From Chitinophagaceae bacterium (GTDB taxonomy: Bacteria; Bacteroidota; Bacteroidia; Chitinophagales; UBA10324), in contig CANIPU010000006.1 in the NCBI GenBank assembly GCA_947469485.1, positions 62,001 to 126,000 on the forward strand: a stretch of 64,000 bases of DNA, read 5' to 3'. Each line of letters begins with the position of its first letter. Position 1 is the first letter of the stretch. Under the pieces are notes generated by a model. That model was not told the DNA's origin. It saw nothing but the letters and a program-made list of their open reading frames with translations, and ran no database searches. Below, one piece after another: positions 54,727 through 63,114 of the stretch. The translations under genes and the position numbers were made by a program.

Positions 54727-55956
54727 TTATCCTACTGCATTTACCTCACTTTTAAAAACCGATTTTCCAGGATATACTTTGAGAGCTTCCTCTAAACATT
54801 TAATTGCATTTTTCAAATCTGTCTTGTTTAAGACATATGCAATTCGAACCTCTTGTTTGCCTTTTCCAGGAGTTGAATAAAATCCTGTTGCAGGTGCAAG
54901 CATAACAGTTTCATTATTGAATGAAAAAGATTCAAGTAACCACTGGCAAAATTTATCTGAATCATCAATAGGTAATTTGGCAATTGTATAAAAAGCACCA
55001 CCAGGTTTAGGACATGTAACTCCATCAATCTGATTCAAACCTTCAACTAATAAATTTCTTCGACTGATATACTCTTCATTAATAGCTTCGAAATAATTAT
55101 CGGCAACTTTTAGTGCAGCCTCAGAAGCAATTTGACCAAATGTCGGAGGAGACAGTCTTGCTTGCGCAAACTTTAGCATTGTATTCATCAATTCAGTATT
55201 TCGTGTAATAACACAACCAACTCGTGCTCCACACATACTGAATCTTTTTGAAACGGAATCCACTACAACTACATTTTTATCAAGTCCGTCTAGATTTAGA
55301 ACAGAAAAATGCTTTTTGCCGTCATAACAGAAATCTCGATATACTTCATCGACAAATAAAAACAAGTCATGTTTTATAACTAAATCTTTTAAATCTTTTA
55401 ATTCTTGTTCTGAATATAAGTAGCCTGTTGGGTTATTTGGGTTACAAATTAAAATTGCCTTTGTTTTGGAGGTGATTTTATTTTCAAATTCAGAAATAGA
55501 GGGTAAAGCAAATCCTGTTTCTATTTGGGCAGTCACCGGAATAATTTTTATATCAGCTGCACATGCAAATCCATTATAATTAGCATAAAATGGTTCCGGA
55601 ATAATAATTTCATCGAGTGGATTCATACAACTCATCATTGCAAATGAAAGTGCTTCACTACCGCCGGTTGTTATGATTACTTGTGAGAAATCAATATTAA
55701 TCTTGTACTTGCTTTTATAATTTTCTGCTAATTTTTTTCGATAAGTTTCAATTCCGGCACTATGGCTGTATTCCAATACTTTGAAATCGATATTGCGCAT
55801 TGCTTCAAAAACCTCATTTGGTGTTTCAATATCTGGCTGACCTATATTTAAATGATAAACTTTCTTTCCTGATTTTTTTGCTTGTTCAGCATATGGTACC
55901 AATTTGCGAATTGGCGACGCGGGCATTTGTTGCCCTTTTTTAGAAATGTCTGGCAT
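54727..55956 (-). CDS. class I aminotransferase (aspartate aminotransferase-like)
   Basis: A 409-residue PLP enzyme of fold type I. Schiff-base Lys237 (VDSVSKRFSMCGARVG), Asn175 (CNPNNPTG), Asp203 and Tyr206 (FVDEVYRDF) and Arg245 are all present; the N-terminal HLNIGQPDIETP opens the substrate site. Group I-gamma aspartate or aromatic aminotransferase is likeliest; the substrate is not settled. A -7 box ends 4 nt before the ATG. A terminator of the upstream DUF1573 gene separates it from that gene. Confidence 0.9.
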   Translation of the reverse strand: MPDISKKGQQMPASPIRKLVPYAEQAKKSGKKVYHLNIGQPDIETPNEVFEAMRNIDFKVLEYSHSAGIETYRKKLAENYKSKYKINIDFSQVIITTGGSEALSFAMMSCMNPLDEIIIPEPFYANYNGFACAADIKIIPVTAQIETGFALPSISEFENKITSKTKAILICNPNNPTGYLYSEQELKDLKDLVIKHDLFLFVDEVYRDFCYDGKKHFSVLNLDGLDKNVVVVDSVSKRFSMCGARVGCVITRNTELMNTMLKFAQARLSPPTFGQIASEAALKVADNYFEAINEEYISRRNLLVEGLNQIDGVTCPKPGGAFYTIAKLPIDDSDKFCQWLLESFSFNNETVMLAPATGFYSTPGKGKQEVRIAYVLNKTDLKNAIKCLEEALKVYPGKSVFKSEVNAVG

Positions 55957-55960
55957 GGTG

Positions 55961-55968
55961 CAAACCTA
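55961..55968 (-). promoter_or_regulatory. -7 element of the aminotransferase gene
   Basis: TAGGTTTG on the minus strand ending 4 nt before the ATG at 55956. Initiation would fall at or next to the start codon. Confidence 0.42.
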
Positions 55969-56024
55969 AAATAAATTAGAAATAGTATAAAGAATTCTAT
56001 TCAGGTAAAATCAATTCTATAAAA

Positions 56025-56059
56025 TAAAAAAACTCCGACTCTTTCGAGGCGGAGTTTTT
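56025..56059 (-). terminator. intrinsic terminator after the first DUF1573 gene
   Basis: A stem with ACTCCG/CGGAGT outer and CTC/GAG inner pairs around TTTC (about 56032-56055), flanked by A- and T-runs. Located after the stop at 56084. Confidence 0.75.
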
Positions 56060-56083
56060 AAAAAATTTTTAAGTATGAAAAAA

Positions 56084-56584
56084 CTACTTAGGAGTAGTTT
56101 GCATCATGTTAGGTTGTTGTTCTGGAGTAGTTTGTTCAACTGGTGCAGCGTCAACAGTTCCTTTTATGTATAACACTTTTGTAGGTGTTTTAGCATTTGA
56201 AGTAACAGTTATTGATTTATTGAAACTTCCAGCATGAGCAGCATTGTAAGTAACAGCAATAACTTCAGATTTTCCAGGAAGTATTGGTTCTTTAGGCCAC
56301 TTTGGTGAAGTACAACCACAAGAAGTTTGAACATTAGTAATTACTATAGGTTCTTTGCCTGTATTTGTGAAGGTAAAATCATGAGTAGTTGGTTTGTTTT
56401 GAGGAATATTGGAAAAATCCCAGGTTTCTTCAGCAAACTTAAAATCACCTGCATTTGGATTATCAGGAGCAGTAACTGGTGTTGTCGTAGTTCCTGTTGT
56501 TCCTGTAACAGGAGTTGTTGTTTGGGCAAATGAAACACCTGTTACAAAAGCAAGTGAAATCACTGTAGCGAAAATCTTTTTCAT
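56084..56584 (-). CDS. DUF1573 exported protein
   Basis: A 166-residue protein with signal peptide (cut after VSFA), a Thr/Pro/Gly linker (about 22-42), and a DUF1573 domain (about 45-140): FTFTNTGKEPIVITNVQTSCGCTSPKWP is the hallmark (SCGCTSPxWP). The fold is an Ig-like beta-sandwich found in Bacteroidota periplasmic and surface proteins, function unknown. The C-terminal 20 residues are Gln/Thr/Pro-rich. A second DUF1573 gene lies 75 nt upstream on the same strand. Confidence 0.88.
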   Translation of the reverse strand: MKKIFATVISLAFVTGVSFAQTTTPVTGTTGTTTTPVTAPDNPNAGDFKFAEETWDFSNIPQNKPTTHDFTFTNTGKEPIVITNVQTSCGCTSPKWPKEPILPGKSEVIAVTYNAAHAGSFNKSITVTSNAKTPTKVLYIKGTVDAAPVEQTTPEQQPNMMQTTPK

Positions 56585-56659
56585 TTCTTGGATTATTTAA
56601 GTTTTAAAATTAAAATTTTTTTATTGAGTTTGCAATGATGATGCCAAAAGAAGTAAAAA

Positions 56660-57121
56660 TTAATGAAGATTTAAAGTATTTTTTAAAGAATCGGCAATCT
56701 TTGAGTTTAGTTTTTCGTTTAAAAGCTCACATTTAATGTAAATATCCATTTGTGGAATTGTGGCATTTGAAAATATGTGCAAAGGCTTCATAATATTCCC
56801 ATATCCGGTTTCAATAATAAAGGTTGCCCAAACTGCACCTTCTCCACCCGGCATAATTGGTTCAGGAGTCCACCTAGAAGAAGTGCAACCACATTCCCTT
56901 TCAACATTACTAATTACCAGTGGTTTATTACCTGTATTAATAAATCTGAATTCATGGGTAACTTTTTCGCCTTGATAAATTTTACCAAAATCATATATGT
57001 ATTCATGAAAACTTAAAACTGCACTGTCTTTCTTAACTAAAATTTGTTGAGCAATTAAGTTTGGCAAACTCAGAATAAGAATTCCAATTATTAAAATAAG
57101 GTGGTTAAAAAAAACTTTCAA
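56660..57121 (-). CDS. DUF1573 exported protein, probable TTG start
   Basis: A 153-residue paralogue of the preceding protein with a signal peptide (cut after LIAQ), and a DUF1573 domain carrying the ECGCTSSRWTPEPIMPGG hallmark. No in-frame ATG precedes the domain, so the start must be the TTG at 57121, or another non-ATG codon. A TAnnTTTG box ends only 5 nt before it, so the mRNA should begin at or beside this TTG. Divergent from the fused E1 gene. Confidence 0.8.
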   Translation of the reverse strand: MKVFFNHLILIIGILILSLPNLIAQQILVKKDSAVLSFHEYIYDFGKIYQGEKVTHEFRFINTGNKPLVISNVERECGCTSSRWTPEPIMPGGEGAVWATFIIETGYGNIMKPLHIFSNATIPQMDIYIKCELLNEKLNSKIADSLKNTLNLH

Positions 57122-57126
57122 GGTCG

Positions 57127-57134
57127 CAAAGTTA
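57127..57134 (-). promoter_or_regulatory. -7 element of the DUF1573 gene starting at 57121
   Basis: TAACTTTG on the minus strand, 5 nt before the TTG start codon. Confidence 0.42.
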
Positions 57135-57194
57135 TAATATGAAATTGTATCGAATTAATGAATCAGACAAAAGAATTTCAAATTCATGAATTCG

Positions 57195-57224
57195 TTTGTT
57201 TCAAACCAATCTTGTTTATTTTTG
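57195..57224 (+). promoter_or_regulatory. promoter of the fused E1 gene (copy 2)
   Basis: TTTG (57195-57198), an 18-nt spacer, and TATTTTTG (57217-57224), 16 nt before the ATG at 57241. Confidence 0.5.
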
Positions 57225-57240
57225 AAGCGATACCAATTTT

Positions 57241-59664
57241 ATGAAGAAGCAATCGAAACAAGGCATGGCGGAGAAAACATTATCTTTCAAAGAATTCAGG
57301 AAAGAAATACTTGCTGATTTTAAACTCGCTTCAATAAGTCGAGAGGCAAGTTTGTTAGGCCGAAAGGAAGTTCTGACTGGTAAAGCAAAATTTGGAATAT
57401 TCGGTGATGGCAAGGAAGTCGCACAACTTGCAATGGCCAAAGTTTTTCAGAATGGCGATTTTCGTTCAGGTTATTACCGAGATCAGACTTTTGCATTGGC
57501 AACGGGTATTGCAACTTTGGAACATTTATTTGCTCAATTATATGCCGATGATAATATTGAGCGTGAGCCCCATAGCGGAGGCCGTATGATGAACGCGCAT
57601 TTTTCAACTCGATTGATTGATGAAAGCGGAGAATGGAAAGATCATACATCTTCAAAAAATACATCAGCTGATGCATCGCCCACTGCATCTCAAATGCCTC
57701 GTGCACTTGGATTAGCGCTTGCATCAAAAATGTATCGTGAATCTGAAGTTTTAAAAAATGAGAATAGATTTTCAAACAATGGAAATGAAGTAACATTTGC
57801 GACTATAGGCGATTCATCAACTTCTGAGGGGCACTTTTGGGAAACACTTAATGCTGCCGGAGTTTTAAAAGTCCCGCTAGCTATTTCTGTTTGGGATGAT
57901 GGATATGGAATTTCTGTTCCTCAGAAGTATCAAACAACAAAAGAAAATATTTCTGAAATAGTAAGTGGCTTTCAAACAGATGAAAATGGAAATGGAATTG
58001 ATATTTATATAGTCAATGGATGGGATTATCCAGCTTTAATTGAGACTTATACAAAAGCAATTTACAAAACCCGAACAACTCATATTCCATGTTTAATTCA
58101 TGTAAAAGAACTGACTCAACCTCAAGGGCATTCAACATCAGGGTCTCATGAAAGATATAAGTCAAAGGAAAGATTAGAGTGGGAAAGAGAATTTGACTGC
58201 AATAAAAAAATGCGGGAGTGGATTATAAAAACTGCAATTGCTTCATCAGACGAATTAGACGAAATTGAAAACGAATCAAAAAAAGAAGTTCGTGATGCAG
58301 GACGCAGAGCATTAAACGAGTTTAATCAGCCTTTAAAAGATGAAAGAAATGAATTAGCAAATTTGCTTGAGCAAGTTGCTGCACAGAGTGAATTTGCCAA
58401 AATTATATTACAGAAAAAAGACGAACTCTTGCAAATGCCTGATGCAATCCGCAAAGATGCTTTAATAACTGCAAGAGAAATTTTACTTGTTATCCGAAAT
58501 GAAAGTATATCTTCCAGAGAACTACTTATAGATTGGAAAAATGATTATCTCAAACGATGCAATCGAATATATACATCGCAATTAACAAGTGAATCAAAGT
58601 ATGCTGCATTAAATGTTACTGAAATCAAACCGCAATATGATGAAAATGCGATTTATGTTAATGGCTTTGAAGTATTAAATGCATTTTTTGATTATCAGCT
58701 TTCAAATAATAATCAATTGATTGCTTTTGGTGAAGATGTTGGCCGAATTGGAGATGTTAATCAGGGTTTCGCAGGTTTACAAGCCAAACATGGTGAACAT
58801 CGTGTTTTTGATACTGGTATAAGAGAAGCAACTATTGTTGGACAAGGAATTGGTTTGGCTATGCGTGGTCTTCGCCCTATTGCTGAAATACAATATCTAG
58901 ATTATCTACTATATGCCTTACAACCATTGAGCGACGATTTAGCAACCCTTTTGTACAGAAGTGCTGGAGGTCAAAAAGCTCCACTTATAATTCGTACCCG
59001 GGGTCATCGTTTTGAGGGTATATGGCACACTGGCTCACCAATAGGAATGATTTTAAATTCCATTCGTGGAATAAATTTTTGTGTTCCACGAAACATGACC
59101 CAAGCTGCAGGTTTTTATAATACACTGCTTCAATCTGATGAACCTGCCTTGGTAATTGAGTGCCTGAATGGTTATCGATTGAAAGAAAAACTTCCCTCAA
59201 ATATTGGTCATTTCACTGTTCCATTAGGTGTACCGGAAGTTATACGAAACGGAGAGGATATTACAATAGTAACCTATGGTTCATGCTGTCGAATTGCTGA
59301 AGAAGCAGCTGAAAAAGCTGCTTCGGTTGGGATTTCAGTAGAAATAGTAGATGTTCAAACTTTATTGCCTTTTGATGTACATTCTAATATTGTTGAAAGT
59401 ATTAAGAAAACCAATCGGGTTATTTTCCTGGATGAAGATGTACCAGGAGGGGCTTCGGCTTATATGATGCAGAAAGTACTTGAAGAACAGAAAGCATTGC
59501 AATTTCTGGATAGTTTACCTAAAACAATTACTGCAAAGGAAAATCGTGGTGCATATGCTAGCGACGGTAATTACTTCTGTAAGCCTAATGCTGAAGATGT
59601 ATTTGAAGTTGTTTACACCATTATGCGGGAAAGTGACCCCAATAGTTTTCCGGAGATAGGATAG
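57241..59664 (+). CDS. fused E1 alpha-beta of a 2-oxoacid dehydrogenase (copy 2)
   Basis: An 807-residue TPP-dependent E1 fusion, about 110 residues longer than the one at 39814. In the alpha part the TPP motif is changed: GDS (190-192) and DD (219-220) instead of GDG and NN. Residues about 320-460 are a charged, helical linker (ELDEIENESKKEVRDAGRRAL) absent from copy 1. The beta part (from about 465) has IAFGEDVGRIGDVNQGF, IQYLDYLLYAL and a TRGHRFEGIWHTGSP loop. Probably branched-chain or related 2-oxoacid dehydrogenase; substrate uncertain. Divergent from the DUF1573 genes. Confidence 0.88.
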   Translation: MKKQSKQGMAEKTLSFKEFRKEILADFKLASISREASLLGRKEVLTGKAKFGIFGDGKEVAQLAMAKVFQNGDFRSGYYRDQTFALATGIATLEHLFAQLYADDNIEREPHSGGRMMNAHFSTRLIDESGEWKDHTSSKNTSADASPTASQMPRALGLALASKMYRESEVLKNENRFSNNGNEVTFATIGDSSTSEGHFWETLNAAGVLKVPLAISVWDDGYGISVPQKYQTTKENISEIVSGFQTDENGNGIDIYIVNGWDYPALIETYTKAIYKTRTTHIPCLIHVKELTQPQGHSTSGSHERYKSKERLEWEREFDCNKKMREWIIKTAIASSDELDEIENESKKEVRDAGRRALNEFNQPLKDERNELANLLEQVAAQSEFAKIILQKKDELLQMPDAIRKDALITAREILLVIRNESISSRELLIDWKNDYLKRCNRIYTSQLTSESKYAALNVTEIKPQYDENAIYVNGFEVLNAFFDYQLSNNNQLIAFGEDVGRIGDVNQGFAGLQAKHGEHRVFDTGIREATIVGQGIGLAMRGLRPIAEIQYLDYLLYALQPLSDDLATLLYRSAGGQKAPLIIRTRGHRFEGIWHTGSPIGMILNSIRGINFCVPRNMTQAAGFYNTLLQSDEPALVIECLNGYRLKEKLPSNIGHFTVPLGVPEVIRNGEDITIVTYGSCCRIAEEAAEKAASVGISVEIVDVQTLLPFDVHSNIVESIKKTNRVIFLDEDVPGGASAYMMQKVLEEQKALQFLDSLPKTITAKENRGAYASDGNYFCKPNAEDVFEVVYTIMRESDPNSFPEIG

Positions 59665-59712
59665 GTTCCGTTGTTAAATTTTAAATTTCTAATAGATGAA
59701 GGATTATTCATC

Positions 59713-59742
59713 ATTGAACTCCTCTATCAAAACATATATTTG
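59713..59742 (+). promoter_or_regulatory. promoter of the lepA operon
   Basis: ATTG (59713-59716), an 18-nt spacer and TATATTTG (59735-59742), which ends 8 nt before the lepA ATG. A leader of only a few nucleotides is predicted. Confidence 0.55.
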
Positions 59743-59750
59743 CGCTTCTC

Positions 59751-61541
59751 ATGAAAAATATACGCAACTTTTGCATTATAGCCCACATTGACCACGGGAA
59801 AAGTACACTTGCAGACAGACTACTTGAAGTAACAAAAACAATTACCGAGCGTCAGATGATGAATCAGGTGCTTGATGATATGGATCTGGAACGCGAAAAA
59901 GGAATTACGATTAAGAGTCACGCCATTCAAATGAAGTTTCATCAGGATGGTGAAGATTATATTTTGAATTTGATTGATACCCCTGGTCATGTTGATTTCA
60001 GTTATGAAGTATCGCGAGCCATTGCATCTTGCGAAGGAGCTTTGTTGTTAGTGGATGCTTCACAAGGAATTCAGGCACAAACTATTTCAAATCTTTATTT
60101 AGCAATTGATAACAACCTGGAAATAATTCCTGTTGTAAATAAGATTGACATGGAGGGTGCTATGGTAGAGGAAACCATGGACCAGATTGTTGACTTGGTT
60201 GGATGTAAGCGTGAAGACATTATGCTCGCAAGTGGAAAAACAGGAAAGGGTGTTGATGAAATTCTTCGAGCAGTTATTGCTCGTATTCCGGCTCCAAATG
60301 GAAAGGAAGATGCACCATTGCAAGCGTTAATTTTTGATTCGGTATTTAATTCCTTTCGTGGAATCATTGCTTACTTCAGAGTATTCAATGGTGAAATTAA
60401 AAAGGGGGATAAAATTAAATTCTTCAATACTGGCCAGGATTATATAGCTGAAGAAGTTGGGGTGTTACTACTTGAAAAATCGCCGCGCGAAATTATTAAA
60501 ACCGGAGATGTTGGTTATGTAATTACTGGAATAAAGGAATCGAAAGAAATAAAAGTGGGTGATACCATTACATTATCTGCACGACCGACTGATGAAGTGA
60601 TTAAAGGTTTTGAAGAAGTGAAACCAATGGTGTTCGCCGGAATTTATCCAATAGATACTGATGATTATGAAGATATGCGCGATGCACTTGACAGATTAAA
60701 ACTCAACGATGCATCGCTCACTTATGAACCTGAATCATCTGTGGCACTTGGATTTGGTTTTCGTTGCGGTTTCCTAGGCATGTTGCATTTAGAAATAATT
60801 CAGGAACGATTGGATCGTGAGTTCAATATGAATGTGATTACCACAGTTCCGAATGTAAGTTTCTTTGCATACACCACTCGTGGCGAAAAATTAACTATAA
60901 ATAATCCGACTGATTTTCCTGATCCTACTATGATTGATCATGTAGAAGAACCGTGGATTAAAGCAACTACTATTTGTAAACCGGAATACATCGGAGCTAT
61001 CATCAATTTATGTATATACAAGCGTGGAATATTTAAAGGACAAACTTATCTCACTCCTTCGCGTGTTGAATTAGCATTTGAATTACCGTTGACTGAAATC
61101 GTTTTTGATTTTTATGATAAGCTGAAATCAATTACTCGTGGATATGCAAGTTTCGATTATCATCCACTTGATTTTCGTGAAAGTGATTTAGTGAAACTGG
61201 ATATTAAACTGAATGGCGAAAATGTAGATGCACTTTCTGCATTGATACATCGTGTGCGTGCTGAAGAGTTCGGGCGAAAAATTTGTGTGAAGTTGAAAGA
61301 ATTGTTGCCTCGACAGCAATTTGTAATTGCCATACAAGCAGCAATCGGACAAAAAATTGTTGCCCGCGAAACCATTAGTGCATTACGAAAAGATGTTACA
61401 GCAAAATGTTATGGTGGTGATATATCACGAAAAAGAAAATTATTGGAAAAGCAAAAGGAAGGAAAGAAGCGTATGAAGCAAGTTGGTAATGTTGAGATTC
61501 CTCAGTCTGCTTTCCTTGCAGTTTTAAAAATTGATGATTGA
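59751..61541 (+). CDS. lepA: elongation factor 4
   Basis: A 596-residue translational GTPase that back-translocates ribosomes. G-domain motifs: AHIDHGKST (11-19), [19 protein letters not shown], and the switch region [12 protein letters not shown]. The EF4-specific C-terminal domain (about 500-596) has [18 protein letters not shown]. First gene of a lepA-folD-queE operon with a short leader. Confidence 0.98.
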   Translation: MKNIRNFCIIAHIDHGKSTLADRLLEVTKTITERQMMNQVLDDMDLEREKGITIKSHAIQMKFHQDGEDYILNLIDTPGHVDFSYEVSRAIASCEGALLLVDASQGIQAQTISNLYLAIDNNLEIIPVVNKIDMEGAMVEETMDQIVDLVGCKREDIMLASGKTGKGVDEILRAVIARIPAPNGKEDAPLQALIFDSVFNSFRGIIAYFRVFNGEIKKGDKIKFFNTGQDYIAEEVGVLLLEKSPREIIKTGDVGYVITGIKESKEIKVGDTITLSARPTDEVIKGFEEVKPMVFAGIYPIDTDDYEDMRDALDRLKLNDASLTYEPESSVALGFGFRCGFLGMLHLEIIQERLDREFNMNVITTVPNVSFFAYTTRGEKLTINNPTDFPDPTMIDHVEEPWIKATTICKPEYIGAIINLCIYKRGIFKGQTYLTPSRVELAFELPLTEIVFDFYDKLKSITRGYASFDYHPLDFRESDLVKLDIKLNGENVDALSALIHRVRAEEFGRKICVKLKELLPRQQFVIAIQAAIGQKIVARETISALRKDVTAKCYGGDISRKRKLLEKQKEGKKRMKQVGNVEIPQSAFLAVLKIDD

Positions 61542-61556
61542 TTTAATAATTCAACA

Positions 61557-62438
61557 ATGGAACTACTTGACGGAAAAAAAGTATCTCAGGAAATAATTGA
61601 AGAATTGAGATTGGAAATTCTGCAGAGAATTTCGGAGAATAAAAAAATCCCACACCTCGCTGCTGTACTTGTTGGTCACGACGGTGGTTCTGAAACTTAT
61701 GTGGCAAGCAAAGTTCGTCACTGCGAAAAAATCGGATTCAAATCAACTCTAATTCGGTTAGATGATTCTGTAAGTGAAGAGGTTTTATTAAAAGAAGTTA
61801 AAAGATTAAATGAAGATGCTGATATTGATGGAATATTGGTTCAACTTCCTGTTCCAAAACACATTGATGTTGAAAAAATAACTGAAGCCATTTCCCCCTT
61901 AAAAGATGTAGATGGTTTTCATCCGGTGAATATTGGAAGAATGGTTAAAGGATTACCGGCACATGTGGCTGCAACACCTTATGGAATATGGCTGATGCTG
62001 CAACGATATAAAATTAATACAGCCGGAATGCATTGTGTTGTTATTGGTCGCAGCGATATTGTTGGAAAACCAATAAGCCTGTTGATGGCTCAAAATACAA
62101 ATCCGGGAAATGCAACGGTTACCATTTGCCATAGCCGAACAAAAGATTTAAAGGCAATGACTTTGCAAGCTGATATATTAATTGCTGCGCTCGGTAAAGC
62201 TGAATTTGTTAAAGCTGATATGGTAAAGGAGGGCGCAATAGTTATTGATGTTGGAATCACTCGATTGCCTGATGCTTCAAAAAAATCAGGATACAGAATT
62301 GTTGGTGATGTTGCTTTCAATGAAGTGGCGCCAAAGTGTAGTTACATCACACCGGTTCCCGGAGGCGTAGGTTTAATGACCATTGCTTCATTGATGATGA
62401 ATACAATGAATGCCTGTAAAATGATAACAGGTAGTTAA
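61557..62438 (+). CDS. folD: methylenetetrahydrofolate dehydrogenase/cyclohydrolase
   Basis: A 293-residue bifunctional FolD interconverting methylene-THF, methenyl-THF and formyl-THF. Tyr48 and Lys52 lie in SETYVASK, Gly-rich [16 protein letters not shown] binds NADP, and [11 protein letters not shown] and [10 protein letters not shown] are present. It begins 15 nt after lepA. Confidence 0.97.
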   Translation: MELLDGKKVSQEIIEELRLEILQRISENKKIPHLAAVLVGHDGGSETYVASKVRHCEKIGFKSTLIRLDDSVSEEVLLKEVKRLNEDADIDGILVQLPVPKHIDVEKITEAISPLKDVDGFHPVNIGRMVKGLPAHVAATPYGIWLMLQRYKINTAGMHCVVIGRSDIVGKPISLLMAQNTNPGNATVTICHSRTKDLKAMTLQADILIAALGKAEFVKADMVKEGAIVIDVGITRLPDASKKSGYRIVGDVAFNEVAPKCSYITPVPGGVGLMTIASLMMNTMNACKMITGS

Positions 62439-62493
62439 GGGTTAGAAAAAACAATAAATAGTCCTTTAGCTAAAGTATCAATAGAAAGTTTTA

Positions 62494-63114
62494 ATGAACA
62501 ACACCCAAATAAAAACCAATCTTCTCCCGGTTATGGAACAATTTTATTCCATTCAGGGTGAAGGTTTTTATCAGGGAAGCGCAGCCTTTTTTATCCGGTT
62601 AGGTGGTTGTGATGTAGGTTGTGTTTGGTGTGATGTTAAAGATAGTTGGGATGTAGATTCACATAAAAAATATTCGGTTGAAGAAATTATTTCAAACACA
62701 AATAATTACCCAACAGATCTTGTTGTTATAACTGGTGGTGAGCCTTTGATGCACAATCTTGAAGAATTCACTTCACAATTAAAATCTTCAGGAAAAAAAA
62801 CAAACCTTGAAACTTCCGGAACTCATCCATTGACTGGAACTTGGGATTGGATTTGTTTTTCGCCTAAAAAATTTAAAGCCCCGCTACCTGAAATATATAA
62901 TCTGGCAAATGAATTGAAGGTTATTGTTTTCAATCAGAGTGATTTTGAATTTGCTGAAAAATTTGCTCTACTGGTTTCAAAGAATTGCAAACTCTATCTT
63001 CAACCTGAATGGAGCAATTCAGAAAAAATGACTCCATTGATAATTGAATATGTAAAGTGCAATCCTAAATGGGAAATTTCGTTACAAATTCATAAATACA
63101 TGAACATCGACTAA
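62494..63114 (+). CDS. queE: 7-carboxy-7-deazaguanine synthase
   Basis: A 206-residue radical SAM enzyme converting 6-carboxytetrahydropterin to 7-carboxy-7-deazaguanine for queuosine. The cluster cysteines Cys39, Cys43 and Cys46 (GGCDVGCVWCD, CX3CX2C) and the FYSIQGEGFYQG opening are present, with TGGEPLMH for SAM binding. An internal ATG at codon 14 is an alternative start. Its stop overlaps the next ATG (TAATG). No other queuosine gene is near. Confidence 0.94.
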   Translation: MNNTQIKTNLLPVMEQFYSIQGEGFYQGSAAFFIRLGGCDVGCVWCDVKDSWDVDSHKKYSVEEIISNTNNYPTDLVVITGGEPLMHNLEEFTSQLKSSGKKTNLETSGTHPLTGTWDWICFSPKKFKAPLPEIYNLANELKVIVFNQSDFEFAEKFALLVSKNCKLYLQPEWSNSEKMTPLIIEYVKCNPKWEISLQIHKYMNID

